Positions 45,405 to 54,661 are shown, counted from the stretch's first letter. The stretch is DNA of 64,000 nt from Nocardioides pinisoli (GCF_024199985.1 NZ_JANARS010000001.1:372001-436000); one strand, 5' to 3'. Translations and numbers: made by a program. Notes: generated by a model not told the origin, from the letters alone.

Positions 45405-46274
45405 ATGACTCTTAGGCCGATCACCCTCACCATCACGGGCAAGGTGAGCTACGAAGACGAGATCTCGGTAGCCCAGGCCGCCCGGATCATCGCGTTCCTC
45501 AACGCAGATGAGGGGGGTGCGGACCTCGGCGCCGACCTCGCTGGCGACCACGGCGCGGGCCTGGACGACAGCCCGCGGACCGACTCCAACAAGTCAGCGA
45601 ACAAGGTGGGCAGTGCACGCGAGGCGCTCGACCTCTCCGGGGCGAAGACGAACGCGGAGAAGATCGTCGCCCTGGGCGAGTACGTTCTCCAGGACGGCGG
45701 CGAGACGTTCAAGGTCGAGGACGTGAAGGCCCAGTTTCGGCGCGCGAGGGAGACGGCGCCAGCCAACTTCAGCCGCGACATGACGACCGCCGTACAGGCA
45801 GGCTGGCTCGCCCAGGGCGACGGCGACGAGTACTACGTCACCAACAAGATCCAGGGCATCTTCGACGGCGGCTTCGAGTTCCCCAAGGCAGCGTCCAACG
45901 GTGGCGGCCGGTCCAGGGGAGCCGCGAAGGGGACGGCCAAGGCCAAGGCCAAGCCCGAGGTCTTCGCGGACCTCGACGATTTCCCCACGCGGATGGACGG
46001 CATCGCCGCCTACCCCAAGATGAAGTCCGACAGGGACAGGCTGCTGTGGGCCCTGCACTTCGCGAAGTCTCACGGGATTCGGGGACTCGCAAACAAGGAC
46101 CTGTCGTGGCTGACCGACCACCTCGGGGCAGGCGTGCCCAGCGGGAACGTCGGCGGGGCGTTCAGGAGCGGCAAGTCCGCCGGGTACATGAACCGCTCGA
46201 CGGTGGACCAGACGATCCGCATCACTGAGGATGGCGAGGACTACCTGAAGACGATCGCGTCGGCGGCGTCGTGA
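45405..46274 (+). CDS. island protein B, two winged-helix-like regions
   Basis: 289 residues from the ATG at 45405 (MTLRPITLTITGKVSYEDE). Region 70-140 (EKIVALGEYVLQDGGETFKV, VEDVKAQFRRARETAPANFS, AVQAGWLAQGDGDEYYVT) and region ~205-285 (RDRLLWALHFAKSHGIRGLA, NKDLSWLTDHLGAG, TVDQTIRITEDGEDYLK) both look like winged-helix DNA-binding folds, separated by a Lys/Ala linker. No catalytic motif. The stop overlaps the GTG of the next gene, so the products are probably made together. Function unknown. Confidence 0.6.
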   Translation: MTLRPITLTITGKVSYEDEISVAQAARIIAFLNADEGGADLGADLAGDHGAGLDDSPRTDSNKSANKVGSAREALDLSGAKTNAEKIVALGEYVLQDGGETFKVEDVKAQFRRARETAPANFSRDMTTAVQAGWLAQGDGDEYYVTNKIQGIFDGGFEFPKAASNGGGRSRGAAKGTAKAKAKPEVFADLDDFPTRMDGIAAYPKMKSDRDRLLWALHFAKSHGIRGLANKDLSWLTDHLGAGVPSGNVGGAFRSGKSAGYMNRSTVDQTIRITEDGEDYLKTIASAAS

Positions 46275-47131
46275 GCCCAGGCCACGACCCCGTCGCCCTT
46301 CGACTGCAGCGGCTCGACCTCCAACTGCAGACGCTCGTCCTCGGCCACCTGGCCGCGACCCGATCCGACGGCGGCACTACCTCGCCCGCAGCTGTGATCC
46401 AGTTGTTCCACGACTTCGGGCTGCCCGCGCCAGCCAAGATCACGAACGTAATTGCCGCGCTCACGACCAAGAAGTTGCTGGCCAAGCAGCCGCAGCGCGG
46501 CATCTACAAGGTGACACCCGCGGGCCAGGCAAAGGTCCGCGAACAGATGACCGGGCTTGACCTCGTCGCTCTCGTCGCCGAGGCCGCGCACGAGAACGCC
46601 CCCGTCTTGGGCCGGACAGAGCACGCGCTCGTGCCGGTCCACATGGCCCCGCCAGCCCTCGTCCAGCCGCTGCGCGCGTTCCTGGCCGACCATCCCTTTG
46701 ACACGAACGTGTTCGGGATGACCCGCTTCCCCGACGCGAAGGCGGGGACTGTCGACCCGGTCGGGCGCGCGCTTGCTGTAGTGAAGGAGGTGTGCGCCGA
46801 GTCCGGGCTGGAGTTCCATCTCGCGTCAGACCGCGCGATCGTCGACGACCTGTGGGCCAACGTCACGGCGCACATGTGGGCCTGCCGCTACGGCGTCGCC
46901 CTCTTCGAGGATCGGGTCGACCGCGGGCTCAACCACAACCTGCTCATCGAGGTCGGCGCGATGCTCATGACGGGCCGCCGCTGCGCGCTCCTGAAGGACG
47001 GCTCTATCGACCGGATGCCGACCGATTTCGTCGGGATGATCTACAAGTCCGTCGACCTCTCGGTCGAGGACACCACCGCCACCACGGTGCGGTCGTGGCT
47101 CAAGGACGACCTCGGGATCGGCAACACGTAG
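46271..47131 (+). CDS. island protein C, winged helix plus TIR/deoxyribosyltransferase-like domain
   Basis: 286 residues from a GTG overlapping the previous stop (GTGA). Residues 1-95 look like a winged helix (AVIQLFHDFGLPAPAKITNV ... LLAKQPQRGIYKVTPAGQA). Residues ~145-265 have a Rossmann-like core reminiscent of TIR or nucleoside 2-deoxyribosyltransferase folds: FGMTRFPD, YGVALFEDR, NHNLLIEVGAMLMTGRRCAL with a conserved-looking Glu227. Such domains often cleave NAD or nucleotides in immune effectors. Assignment by pattern only; a database search is needed. Confidence 0.5.
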   Translation: MSPGHDPVALRLQRLDLQLQTLVLGHLAATRSDGGTTSPAAVIQLFHDFGLPAPAKITNVIAALTTKKLLAKQPQRGIYKVTPAGQAKVREQMTGLDLVALVAEAAHENAPVLGRTEHALVPVHMAPPALVQPLRAFLADHPFDTNVFGMTRFPDAKAGTVDPVGRALAVVKEVCAESGLEFHLASDRAIVDDLWANVTAHMWACRYGVALFEDRVDRGLNHNLLIEVGAMLMTGRRCALLKDGSIDRMPTDFVGMIYKSVDLSVEDTTATTVRSWLKDDLGIGNT

Positions 47132-47706
47132 AAGCAGGTCGGGGCAAGCGGACTCGTCCGCTTCCGCGAAGAACTGCACCCGGGCGACCCGGCAGGCGGA
47201 ACGTCAGTCTGGCCAGAACCGGCCGCTGCCCCGGTCCCTCCCCCAACCCGGCACCCGCTCGACGCTGCGCTGGTCCTCGCCGACCAAGCCAAGGAGCTCC
47301 CGGGACACCTCGGCAGGGGGCCGGGCGGCCCCTACCGGGACCCTCGCCCGGGTTGCTCTCGCGTCGCTGGGCGGCGCTCGGCCGCCGCGGCGGAAGCGAG
47401 CGGCCGTCCCGAGTTATCACATGAGCGCGAGAATTCGGGTTCAGTACAGGAACGAAACTCGGACCTTGCCGACGGAGCGGTGTCACTTGCGACGGCTGGC
47501 TCGGCGGCGCCCGAGTGGTCAGTCACGGTCGTTCGTGGTGCCTCTTGACGATGGCCATGCGGCCCCTGACGGACTCTTCCGCCCCTTGTGACCGTCCGCG
47601 CTCTGACGGACAACGAGGCGTACCGTCGGCCCGTCGTTTGATGTGCATTTGGTACTGAGGAGTTGGAACGCACCCACTGCAATGCCTTTCCAAACCGCCA
47701 AGGCGA
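47132..47706. other. intergenic region between convergent island genes, no gene seen
   Basis: About 575 bp between the stops of protein C and the leftward TPR gene. GC content falls towards 47400-47700. Frames are present on both strands, but none has a credible start, composition or domain pattern. Confidence 0.45.
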
Positions 47707-50700
47707 CTAAGCCGGCTCGGCCGGGAAGGCCCTCGTGGACACGCGTTCAATGCGTCCAACAAGCACCTCCAGTACTGACTTCGAAAGTAGGTCGACCAAC
47801 GAGGTTCGTGCCGAGTCCGAGTCCGAGTCCGAGTCCGGATCCGGATCCGGATCCGAATCGGTGACCGCGACCGTCCCAAGACGGTCGGGGAAGCGCGCTT
47901 CTGAGATTGGCGCATGCCCAACTTCCGGCACCAAATCGAGCGCCTCTCGAGGCAGGAACCTCTGGCCTATGGGGATAGCTCCCTCCTCTATGGCCCGATC
48001 GCGAACAAGGACTTGGTAGCGGTTTGGCTCCATCTCCAAGTCCGCCACCACGCGAACGGGCGGCAGACTGTCGCCGCCTAACAGCCGCATCTCGTGAAGG
48101 TGACGCAAGAACAGAGGGTGCTCCGCGACGGGGTCGCTGTACTGAACGAACCAAGACGCTGGGAGCAGCACCTCCACGCCCTCGTGAGTGGCCGATTCGT
48201 AGTCTCGCCGCCCTGGCCCCCCACCGAGCCACTGCGACACGAAGGATGCAGTTGAGCCGACCTCGGGGTCGTCGGTCAACGAAGCCAGCGCGTCGAGCAG
48301 TTGCGCTGGGATGCCTTGAGGTGACGCCGTCCGCAGAAAGTCGTCCGCTGACAACGGCCAGTCCAGTAACAGGTGGCGCAGGCCATCAATGGCCTCTGTT
48401 ATCTGCCCAGCGGCGGCGGCGGCCACAATTTCGGCAGCGTTTTCGAGGGCCCGTCGCTTCAAGATCCACTCCTCGAGTGATTTCCGGACGAGCGACTGTT
48501 GATTATCCTCCTGCGCGGCCAACCACTGTTGTACGGCGCCGCGGTCTTGCCGGGCGAGAGCGACAGTCAATGGGCCCAGCTCAAGAACGGCAGCGGTGTC
48601 CGCCGTTTGAGGCGCCGCGGCGGCAACTTGCTCTAACTCGTAGAGCGGATCGCGCCGAGCGTCGAGTACGTCTCGGAGCCGGGCAACCCTGTCGAGGGCA
48701 AGGGCCAGGTCTGGGAGGTGAGCACCGCGCGCTTCAAGGGCTGCCTCAAACAGGGGTCTATCGACGTTCTCCCAAGACTGCACCTCATCTTTCGATGTGA
48801 AGTCACCACAGAAGTCGGCCACGAGCAAGCTCGCCACCGAAAGGTCTCCGCGAGTGGCGGCGAGTACCGCCAGTTCAAGGTCCGCAGAATGAAGGCCCTG
48901 CGCCCTAACTCTCTCAGCCAAGGTTTCCGCGCGGCGATCATCTCCGATGAGTAGGCTCGTCCGGGCGGCCACGTCCCGATTCAAGCTTTGCCGCGAGCGC
49001 GGCCTCAACCACGAATCAAACTCGCGGGCCTCCGTGAGGGCCTCGCGCGTTCGACCCGTGAGCATAAGGGCTGAACAGTGGCTCAGCCTGGCCCACGGCG
49101 CGTCGGCCTCCGGTGGGTGCTCCGAAAACACCCGGACCGCTCCTTCCGCATCGTTCTGGCGCAGGAGAACGTGAGCCTTCATGCTCCATTCGAAACTGCT
49201 TGCTGCATCGCCGAGCAGTTTCAGCGCCTCGATGTGATCGCCGCGGTTAATTAGGGCTCGTACATGCTGCGCTAAGGCTGCGCGGGAAGTCGGCTCTAGG
49301 CGGGCCGCTTCACGAGCCGACAGCTCAGCCATGGACCACAACCCAAGGGAATACGACACATTCGCAACTCCTTGCCAGCCGTTAGCGCTTGCCGGCTGAA
49401 GCGCCAGAGCCTCTTGGACGGCCTGCATCGCCTGCCAGCGTTGCTCTACAACCAGCTCGCCGCTGAGATCTGCCAACCGGTCGAGTAGCCAACCGCGCAA
49501 TTGAAGCACCCACACGAGGAGCCAGGTTGAGTTCTCCGCTGGAGTTGCCCGCAGGAGCGCCTCAGCGGACTCCAGAACCTCTAGAGCTCGACGCAGGTGC
49601 AACTGGGCATCCTGTGCCCGTTTGGGGGAGTCAGCGTCGCCGCCGGCCGCAGCGCTGTTCAGATCAATAAGGCTGGAGGCGACCCACGCGCGAGCCTCTG
49701 CGTTCTCCGCATCCAAGGCGACGGCGGCCTCAGCCACTTTGAGTGCACGGTCCCCGCGAGAGACATTGGTCCATGCTTCCGCGGCGGCGACGAGCTGACG
49801 ACACGCCTCTGGTAGGTCGCCCAATCGCTGACCCACCTCTGCCAGACGCTCGCGGGTCTCAGCGGATACCGCGCCGGCCGCACCTGCGCTGAGAGCCCGG
49901 TCGAGATCCGCGCGGGCCGATTGGTCATCACCCTCCGCAATTGCGCGCTCCGCCAATGCCAGCCGGAGCTCCGGGGTGATCGGCTCAAGCAACTGAACAA
50001 CTTGTTGCTTCGCATCGTCCAGCGAGCGTGCGGTAGTCACGGCGCGGCGGGCGGCCGCCATCCCAGGATCCACCTTGAGGTCAGCCGGGACGCCATCGCG
50101 CGATCGGGTGAGTACGCGTGCGACCTCGAACAGCACTTCAGGCGAGTTGGCGCTTGATCGAAAGACTTCAACTCCCGAGCTTGCGCCCTCCTCGGTCCTC
50201 AGCCTCTTAGCAAGCACGTCGAGAAGCGCTCCACCCGTAGAGGTGGCTACTTCATCAAGCATGCGTCGCGCCTCTTCGGGGCGGCCAAGTGCCAACGCGA
50301 GACGTACCAACAACACCCAGAGTCGCTCCCGAGCCTCCGGCCCAGGTTGTGTCGCGTCACCGACGCTGATGCCGCGTGCGCCTGCGAGCAGAAGCGGGGA
50401 AGCAACTTCCCAGGGAGCGCTCTGCTCAAGCGCTAAGGACGTAGTGCGGCACCGGTAGACAAGTTCCTGAGTGCCGGCCGGTAACAGCGGTTCCATCGCT
50501 TCCAAACGCCGGCAAGCATCGAGGCGCACAGTCGCTATGGCCGTGAACCAATCGTCCAACCACCTGCCGAGCCCGTCGATAGGGTCCGCAGCGCACGCCG
50601 CAGCCAATTCGCGCTCCCGCTCCGGCCACCCCGCCACGGTGAACGGAAGCGCCTGCTCGAGGTCTCGCAACTGCTGAACGGCGTCGGAAACGTCGGAAAG

Positions 50701-50883
50701 GGCCTGCTGCAAATCCGCCCCACGACGCACTAGTAGTTGCCGGACCTCCTGCAACCCGTGTTCGGTTGATAGTTCCGTGAAGCGATCCGCTGCAGTGTTG
50801 AGTGCGAGATCTACTCCGACTCGGCTGCGCAGACGCTCGTCAAGCGCCAGAAGAACGTCGACGGGCAAAGTGTTAGCGACCAT
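47707..50883 (-). CDS. large TPR-repeat protein of a conflict operon
   Basis: 1058 residues from the ATG at 50883, with GGAGG 10 bases upstream and only 3 bp after the stop of the trypsin-CHAT gene. Mostly helical repeats of TPR type (AERAIAEGDDQSARADLDRA, EACRQLVAAAEAWTNVSRGD, EALALQPASANGWQGVANV, AREAARLEPTSRAALAQHV). A ~150-residue C-terminal domain follows (GVEVLLPASWFVQYSDPV, NRYQVLVRDRAIEEGAIPIG) and a Ser/Asp/Pro repeat near the end. It probably serves as scaffold or sensor. More A/T-ending codons than flanking core genes. Confidence 0.75.
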   Translation of the reverse strand: MVANTLPVDVLLALDERLRSRVGVDLALNTAADRFTELSTEHGLQEVRQLLVRRGADLQQALSDVSDAVQQLRDLEQALPFTVAGWPERERELAAACAADPIDGLGRWLDDWFTAIATVRLDACRRLEAMEPLLPAGTQELVYRCRTTSLALEQSAPWEVASPLLLAGARGISVGDATQPGPEARERLWVLLVRLALALGRPEEARRMLDEVATSTGGALLDVLAKRLRTEEGASSGVEVFRSSANSPEVLFEVARVLTRSRDGVPADLKVDPGMAAARRAVTTARSLDDAKQQVVQLLEPITPELRLALAERAIAEGDDQSARADLDRALSAGAAGAVSAETRERLAEVGQRLGDLPEACRQLVAAAEAWTNVSRGDRALKVAEAAVALDAENAEARAWVASSLIDLNSAAAGGDADSPKRAQDAQLHLRRALEVLESAEALLRATPAENSTWLLVWVLQLRGWLLDRLADLSGELVVEQRWQAMQAVQEALALQPASANGWQGVANVSYSLGLWSMAELSAREAARLEPTSRAALAQHVRALINRGDHIEALKLLGDAASSFEWSMKAHVLLRQNDAEGAVRVFSEHPPEADAPWARLSHCSALMLTGRTREALTEAREFDSWLRPRSRQSLNRDVAARTSLLIGDDRRAETLAERVRAQGLHSADLELAVLAATRGDLSVASLLVADFCGDFTSKDEVQSWENVDRPLFEAALEARGAHLPDLALALDRVARLRDVLDARRDPLYELEQVAAAAPQTADTAAVLELGPLTVALARQDRGAVQQWLAAQEDNQQSLVRKSLEEWILKRRALENAAEIVAAAAAGQITEAIDGLRHLLLDWPLSADDFLRTASPQGIPAQLLDALASLTDDPEVGSTASFVSQWLGGGPGRRDYESATHEGVEVLLPASWFVQYSDPVAEHPLFLRHLHEMRLLGGDSLPPVRVVADLEMEPNRYQVLVRDRAIEEGAIPIGQRFLPREALDLVPEVGHAPISEARFPDRLGTVAVTDSDPDPDPDSDSDSDSARTSLVDLLSKSVLEVLVGRIERVSTRAFPAEPA
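47811..47860 (-). repeat. in-frame hexanucleotide repeat in the TPR gene
   Basis: About eight 6-bp units (CCGAGT then CCGGAT in plus-strand reading) encode the alternating DSDPDPDPDSDSDSDS stretch near the C-terminus of the TPR protein. A 6-bp unit keeps the frame when copies are gained or lost. Confidence 0.85.
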
Positions 50884-50886
50884 AAC

Positions 50887-52917
50887 CTAGTCCTCCGCGC
50901 CACCCGCATGCGGGCTGCTACTGCTGAAGCTGTCTGACCGAGCGGGCTCGCGGAGAGGCGTCTCGCTTGACTCAGCGGGAGACCCGGAGCGGGAGTGGCC
51001 GGAAATTGATTCGAGGCCTGTACTACGCGTCGGACGCTCGAAGAATCGCCGCCGCAAGTTGTTACCGGTAGAGACTGCAAACCAACCGAAGCCAGCGTGA
51101 TCCACGACAGCGTCCAGCGAGAGCGCAACTCGGGCCAGTTGAACCGCCTGCTCGACTGTGTGGCCACTACCCAATTGCGCGTAGAACAATCCATTGAAGC
51201 GGTCGTACTGCAATGGGTGCACCGGGCGGGTGCAGATCATCGCCTCTGCGCCTGCGAGGTCGATGCTCTCGAGGAGGGCTGGGCCAATCGGTTCGAAGCG
51301 TCGCCCGCCCACGAAGTCACTGGGCCAGTCGAGCGAAGGAGTTCCAAACTCCATTATCAAAAGTCTCGGCTGAAGCCGTCCGATCTCGCGTATGACCTCT
51401 AATGCCTTATGGGACCGCAGGTTGTCATTCCCCGGACCGCCTCCACATGCAATCCACGATCTCTGGAAGCCCGAGCGCTGTCCATCTTCTGGCTCCTGAT
51501 AGCCGAATCCGACGTAATGCACGATATCCACACTTCCCCGGCCCGCTCGCGCCCGCAACTCAGACAATGGGGGATTGATCAGGCTCTCCGAGGTGAACAG
51601 TGGGGCGTCGTCCAGTCCTGTCACCGCACCGATTCGAGCGGCAAGGTCATCGTCGATGGCTTTGCTGGTTGGCCAACGCCGTGGATAACCGGTGTCCATC
51701 ACTTGAGGCCACCGACTGGTTTCGTCTGGTTGGACAATAATCCTGAGAACACTCATCCTTTCGCTGAGTGGCAGCGGCTCTGGCGGCTGGCCAGACCCGA
51801 CGGGCGCGTCGGCATTCACTCGAACGAAGGCGTAACCTTCAGTGGCGGACAGGAAGCGGTCGGGATCCGATGGATCCGTCGCGAGCTCCCAAGGGAGGTC
51901 CGCCAAAGATCCTGTTGGATCCACGTGCAGCCGTACGATCACGGGATCTTCGTCATTGCCCGCTGGTGGTGGCAGGCGCTCGACCACCGCCGGCGGAAAC
52001 AGGGCTCCCGAGAGCAGCCGACCCAGCAGGAGCACTTCGGATTCGTCGCGGCGACCTGAACTGCGAGCCCACTGCACAATGACCTCGCTCATGTCGTCCC
52101 CAAGGTCCCTTGCCGTGATCGGGGGGCCCTCCGCACCCGCTCGCAATCCGATTCGCCAACAGCTTCGGTCGCCAGTCAAAAAGACGTCGACCTGCTCGTC
52201 GGGACTCCAAACAAGGCCTAAGGCTTCCCAGCCCTGGCGGCGCAGGATCATTTTGTAGCGACTTGCCGCGGGCGGAGGGTCCCCGGCTAGAAGCGCAAGT
52301 TCAGGGTAGGCAGCAGCTGCAAGCTCAATCGGTAGCGCTGCGCCACCAACAGCGGCGTCGATGTCTTGGCTGTAGACCGTGACTGCGACGACCGCTCCCG
52401 TCGTGGCACTTAGGACTGGACCGCCGGAGTGCCCGGGCCGAATCTGGACGCCAGTCAGTCGTAGAAGGTCCGGCCGCTTGGTGCTCTGATTCAGGCGCGG
52501 GGTACCCCCGATGGGATTCGAGACCTCGACGCCCGGGTCCATGGATTCGTAGAAGTCCTCGCGAGGGTAGCCAGCCAGAACGTAGTCACCCCGGTTCAGG
52601 CCACGGTGAACCGCAACGGCGGGACGGTCGCGTCGCGGTGCGACTTGAACTAGCGCCACGTCCAGGTCGGGGAGCGACTGGGAGGGCGGCAGAACCGTGC
52701 CCGTCTCCGGCTCGTCTTCGCCGAAGGACTGCACGAGGACCTGTTGGGGTTCCTCCCCGGCATGCATGCCCACAACATGCCTGTTGGTGACCAGCAAGGA
52801 GTCGCTGACAAAGAAGGCGGCTCCGGCGGGTGGCGATCCGTCGATTTGCGTTATCCGGGCGGTGCACTCGGCTAGGAGGTCCCCGAGACCTCCTAGCACC
52901 TCCTCCGGCAGTGTCAT
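50887..52917 (-). CDS. trypsin-like protease fused to a CHAT domain
   Basis: 676 residues from the ATG at 52917 (GGAAAG upstream). Residues ~10-210 form a trypsin-like domain with a full triad: His47 in VTNRHVVG, Asp86 in LDVALVQV, Ser164 in RPGHSGGPV. Residues ~320-650 form a CHAT (caspase-like) domain ending FYAQLGSGHTVEQAVQLARV, but its expected His site reads HYVGFG instead of H-x-x-GHG, and its Cys site reads IMEFGTPS instead of a NAC-type motif. The CHAT part is thus probably non-catalytic. The tail is Ser/Pro-rich. It lies between the Trypco2 and TPR genes. Confidence 0.82.
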   Translation of the reverse strand: MTLPEEVLGGLGDLLAECTARITQIDGSPPAGAAFFVSDSLLVTNRHVVGMHAGEEPQQVLVQSFGEDEPETGTVLPPSQSLPDLDVALVQVAPRRDRPAVAVHRGLNRGDYVLAGYPREDFYESMDPGVEVSNPIGGTPRLNQSTKRPDLLRLTGVQIRPGHSGGPVLSATTGAVVAVTVYSQDIDAAVGGAALPIELAAAAYPELALLAGDPPPAASRYKMILRRQGWEALGLVWSPDEQVDVFLTGDRSCWRIGLRAGAEGPPITARDLGDDMSEVIVQWARSSGRRDESEVLLLGRLLSGALFPPAVVERLPPPAGNDEDPVIVRLHVDPTGSLADLPWELATDPSDPDRFLSATEGYAFVRVNADAPVGSGQPPEPLPLSERMSVLRIIVQPDETSRWPQVMDTGYPRRWPTSKAIDDDLAARIGAVTGLDDAPLFTSESLINPPLSELRARAGRGSVDIVHYVGFGYQEPEDGQRSGFQRSWIACGGGPGNDNLRSHKALEVIREIGRLQPRLLIMEFGTPSLDWPSDFVGGRRFEPIGPALLESIDLAGAEAMICTRPVHPLQYDRFNGLFYAQLGSGHTVEQAVQLARVALSLDAVVDHAGFGWFAVSTGNNLRRRFFERPTRSTGLESISGHSRSGSPAESSETPLREPARSDSFSSSSPHAGGAED

Positions 52918-52941
52918 CGTCTTTCCGCTGACGCCAGCGGC

Positions 52942-53289
52942 TCAGTCCACCGCGGGAGAAGGTCGCGCGCCGCCAGGTGGGGAGTTCGGCGAGGAAGGGA
53001 TACCTTCAGCCACAAGGACCGGCTTCTTCGTAGTGCTGTCGATAGGCTGCAAGTGGATCTTCACCAACTGGGTTGAAGCTGAGCTCACCTTTCCCTCAGC
53101 TCCGGCTTCGACCACCCAGAACCTCACCTTGCCCCCCACGCCTCCTTCCCGCCCTACCTCGGTCTGGAACTCTAGATCTACAGGTCCGACGGCAAACTGA
53201 ACCCGCGCTCCGGAACCACCTTCCATCGCTGTCACCAGTTCTTCTCGAAGCACTGCGATCGCTTCCGCGAGCCCAACATCAGTTCCCAT
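52942..53289 (-). CDS. Trypco2 (trypsin-co-occurring domain 2) protein
   Basis: 115 residues. The pattern GLAEAIAVLREELVTAMEGG, then VQFAVGPVDLEFQTEVGREG and VRFWVVEAGAEGKVSS matches Trypco2, a small domain found next to trypsin-like proteases in predicted bacterial conflict systems. GAGGGG lies ~6 bases before the ATG. First gene of the operon, 24 bp before the trypsin-CHAT gene. It may present the protease or its target; its molecular role is not established. An IS element ends 74 bp upstream. Confidence 0.8.
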   Translation of the reverse strand: MGTDVGLAEAIAVLREELVTAMEGGSGARVQFAVGPVDLEFQTEVGREGGVGGKVRFWVVEAGAEGKVSSASTQLVKIHLQPIDSTTKKPVLVAEGIPSSPNSPPGGARPSPAVD

Positions 53290-53362
53290 TTCGATTCCCC
53301 TCGCCCTCGAATCAGTTCCGTTTAGCGTATGTCCGGTCCGCTGTTTTGGACAACGCCGCTAG

Positions 53363-54463
53363 ATGTGAGGCCCAGGCACGTTGTGCGATTGGGTACGGCG
53401 AGCCGTAGATAGGTGAAGGCCTCCCGGCTGTGGAGTGGAGCTGTCTAGGACTTCACCCACGAGGAGGCCTTCATGGCTCACGCTAACGCGGCTCTGACCC
53501 CGAAACATCGACTCCGTCTGGCGCGCCTGATCGTCGATGAGGGTTGGCCGCTCTCACGAGCAGCCGAGTTCTTCAACGTCTCGTGGCGTACTGCCGCGAA
53601 GTGGGCCGATCGCTACCGCGACGAAGGCGTGAACGGCATGCTCGACCGGCCCTCGGCCCGACACCGCCAGCATGTGAAGACCCCGCAGCCGATGGTGCGC
53701 AGGATTGTGCATCTGCGTTGGTAGCAGCGGCTGGGACCGGTGCAGATAGCAGCCAAGCAGGACATGCCTGCCTCGACGGTCCACGCGGTCCTGGTCCGGT
53801 GTCGGCTCAACCGACTCAGCCACATCGACCGCGTCACCGGCGGCCCCGCTCGCCGTTACGAGCGCGAACGACCCGGCGAGATGATCCACGTCGTCGTGAC
53901 CAGGTTGGCAACATCCCCGACGGTGGGGGTTGGCGATTCGTCGGCAAGGCCCAAGGTGACTGGAATCGACAGTCAACGCGGGACCACACGGGCGCGAAGG
54001 CTGCGCACTACAAGACCCGGGTGGGCACCTGCTTCGCGCACACCGTGATCGACGACTACTCGCGCGTGGCGTACGCCGAGGTCCACGATGACGAGAAGGC
54101 CGTCGCCGCGGCCGGCGTCTTGTACCGCGCAGTGGCTTGGTTCGCCGAGCGCAGCGTCACCGTTGAGCGTGTGGTGTCAGACAACGGGTCTGCCTACGTC
54201 TCCCACCTGTGGCGCGACAGTTGCGCGGACCTGGGCATCAAGCACCAGCGCACCCGACCACGGCGACCCCAAACGAACGGCAAGATCGAAAGACTCCACC
54301 GGACCCTGGCCGACGGCTGCCCCTACAAGAAGCTCTACAACTCCGAGTCCGCACGGCGCGCCGCGCTGGGAGGATGGCTGCACCAGTACAACCACCACGG
54401 GCCCCACTCAGCCCTTAGTGGCCTCCCACCCATCACCCGGTTGAACAACCTGGCTGGACATCA
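53363..54463 (+). mobile_element. IS481-family insertion sequence, decayed
   Basis: About 1.1 kb. Candidate inverted ends TGAGGCCCAGGCACGTTGTGC (from 53366) and, on the minus strand from 54463, TGATGTCCAGCCAGGTTGTTC share about 16 of 21 bases. The element is flanked by CTAG at 53359-53362 and 54464-54467, consistent with the known CTAG target of IS481. Transposase is broken, so the element is not autonomous. Confidence 0.75.
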
Positions 54464-54467
54464 CTAG
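53473..54467 (+). pseudogene. IS481-family transposase, inactivated
   Basis: Begins MAHANAALTPKHRLRLARLI with helix-turn-helix SRAAEFFNVSWRTAAKWADR. A TAG at 53722-53724 interrupts the frame after RRIVHLRW; the same frame resumes with QRLGPVQIAAKQDMPASTVH. At about 53900 a base is missing, so the DDE domain (IPDGGGWRFVGKAQGDWN onwards) is in another frame. The first catalytic Asp (expected HVDV) reads HVVV; the second (VVSDNGSAY) and Glu (GKIERLHRTL) remain. The stop TAG of the last frame lies in the CTAG target duplicate. Confidence 0.88.
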
Positions 54468-54661
54468 ACGCCTCTTAACCGTGTCCTCTGCAGCGATATG
54501 GGCGGCGCGCTTCCGCGCCCACAGCGGACTTGCTAGGTGTGTCGCTTATTGCTGGGCGAGTCGCGTGGTCACCGTGCGGGGCATGCCCAAGTGGGCTGAC
54601 AGAGGCATCAAGGGCGCGGAGTGTGTGGTGGCTGGGTCGTCCGCGACGCGAATAGCCACAC

